NCBI RefSeq assembly: GCF_000282355.1
Contig: NZ_AKJL01000203.1
Location: forward strand, 1 to 35,021
Direction of reading: 5' to 3'
Source of the DNA: Pseudomonas sp. GM49
Lineage (GTDB): Bacteria > Pseudomonadota > Gammaproteobacteria > Pseudomonadales > Pseudomonadaceae
DNA length: 35,021 bases
Numbering within the stretch: position 1 is the first letter of the stretch; each line of letters opens with the position of its first letter. Under the pieces are notes generated by a model, which saw only the letters and a list, made by a program, of their open reading frames with translations, was not told the DNA's origin and ran no database searches. A program made the translations under genes and the position numbers. Of the stretch, positions 34,442 through 35,021 are shown in pieces.

Positions 34442-34756
34442 ACCTATTTGGGGCCTCACAATTTCCTTCTTTTGGTGCGAGTCGGTTCTTGCCGGTGGGA
34501 AAAGGGGATGGCGAAAAATCGTTTGATATTCGCAATATCTGATCCCCTTCTCCTCGGGGTTTCAGTTCTTGCCGGTAGTATCGGTCGAGGCCTGCATTCC
34601 TTGCACGCGCCTCGTGCTGGTGATTTAGCTCCCTTATGGCGCTACCGGGTTCAATTTTTTGAACCAGACTAGTTATTTCAAAGTTACGAGAGCGTCGCAG
34701 ACGTACACTCGTCAGCACGATCAACAGGTGAGCGGTTCGAGGTGTACGACGGAGTT
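34442..34756. other. Gene-free, repeat-containing interval before wbpM
   Basis: About 315 bases with no gene. GTTCTTGCCGGT occurs twice, at 34485-34496 and 34565-34576, exactly 80 bases apart. Between them AAGGGGAT (34502-34509) pairs with ATCCCCTT (34542-34549), enclosing GATATT-CGC-AATATC (34525-34539). Further on, GGTTCAA-TTTT-TTGAACC (34648-34665) is a perfect hairpin. It should contain the wbpM promoter, which I cannot place. Confidence 0.6.
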
Positions 34757-35021
34757 ATGGATAAATTGCGCAAACTGTTGCTTGGGCTGCCACGCCGTCA
34801 AAAACGGCTCATTCAGGTTGCGGCCGACGTCGTTCTTGTGTGGGTAGCCTTATGGATGGCGTTTATTGTGCGTCTGGGACCAGACGAGATGGTCAACTCG
34901 TTTATTCCGCACGTCTGGCTATTTATTAGCGCTCCTGTGATTGCTATTCCTCTTTTCATTCGCTTTGGCATGTACCGTGCTGTCATGCGCTACTTCGGCA
35001 ACGATGCGTTGATCGCGATCA
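34757..35021 (+). CDS. wbpM: WbpM UDP-GlcNAc 4,6-dehydratase (3' partial)
   Basis: The frame runs open to the window edge; 88 residues are visible. MDKLRKLLLGLPRRQKRLIQ is followed by a hydrophobic helix (VVLVWVALWMAFIVRLG) and a second one (VWLFISAPVIAIPLFI), then RFGMYRAVMRYFGNDALIAI. This is the conserved N-terminal membrane region of WbpM, an inner-membrane protein whose soluble domain dehydrates UDP-GlcNAc at C4,6 for QuiNAc/FucNAc-type sugars. WbpM is the right border of the Pseudomonas O-antigen locus. ATG 34757 has GGAG very close upstream; GTG 34742 in frame is an alternative. The catalytic part is outside the window. Confidence 0.92.
   Translation, partial: MDKLRKLLLGLPRRQKRLIQVAADVVLVWVALWMAFIVRLGPDEMVNSFIPHVWLFISAPVIAIPLFIRFGMYRAVMRYFGNDALIAI

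Overview
The window reads as chromosomal DNA of a fluorescent-group Pseudomonas. The evidence is the gene order gyrA-serC-pheA-hisC-tyrA/aroA-cmk-rpsA-ihfB, orthologues of the PA3170-PA3173 and PA3177 genes of P. aeruginosa in the same neighbourhood, an undA gene, and several REP/REPIN elements of the GTGGGAGCGG and TGTAGGAGCGAG types common in P. fluorescens relatives. No rRNA, tRNA, CRISPR array or intact insertion sequence was seen.

Layout. Positions 1-2361 hold the 3' part of a DsbA-family thiol protein gene and an overlapping ABC exporter gene. Positions 2550-5009 encode a membrane PAS-GGDEF-EAL protein for cyclic-di-GMP turnover. Positions 5053-5847 encode UndA, the non-heme iron oxidase that makes 1-undecene. 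A leftward block (5998-10962) holds a soluble diguanylate cyclase (PA3177-like), the SDR YciK, the MurNAc-6-phosphate phosphatase MupP, the ubiquinone methyltransferase UbiG and a methylthioadenosine deaminase. The deaminase gene is divergent from mtnA (11071-12147), so two enzymes of methylthioadenosine salvage share a promoter region. From 12578 to 23473 runs the Pseudomonas 'supraoperon': gyrA, then serC-pheA-hisC-tyrA/aroA-cmk as a tight train with 1-8 base overlaps, then rpsA with a structured leader and a strong terminator.

After a small lipoprotein gene come ihfB and an overlapping LapA-domain gene. At about 24680 the base composition drops sharply and the O-antigen locus begins: wzz, a gene-free stretch of about 1.1 kb, wzy (EpsG type), wzx, one GT4 glycosyltransferase, wbjB-wbjC-wbjD (synthesis of UDP-N-acetyl-L-fucosamine), the 3' remnant of a DegT-type sugar aminotransferase, and the start of wbpM, cut by the window end. 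This is the same ihfB...wbpM slot that holds the O-antigen locus in P. aeruginosa. The cluster is small: only one glycosyltransferase and no initiating transferase (WbpL/WecA type) lie between wzz and wbpM. The aminotransferase fragment shows that DNA was lost next to wbpM.

The left two thirds is conserved core genome. The points most worth a second look are undA, the leader of rpsA, an ops-like GGTAGCGT element in the predicted wzz leader, the gene-free stretch between wzz and wzy, the decayed junction between wbjD and wbpM, and the class II signatures of the AroA half of the TyrA-AroA fusion. I found no convincing wholly new multi-gene system.
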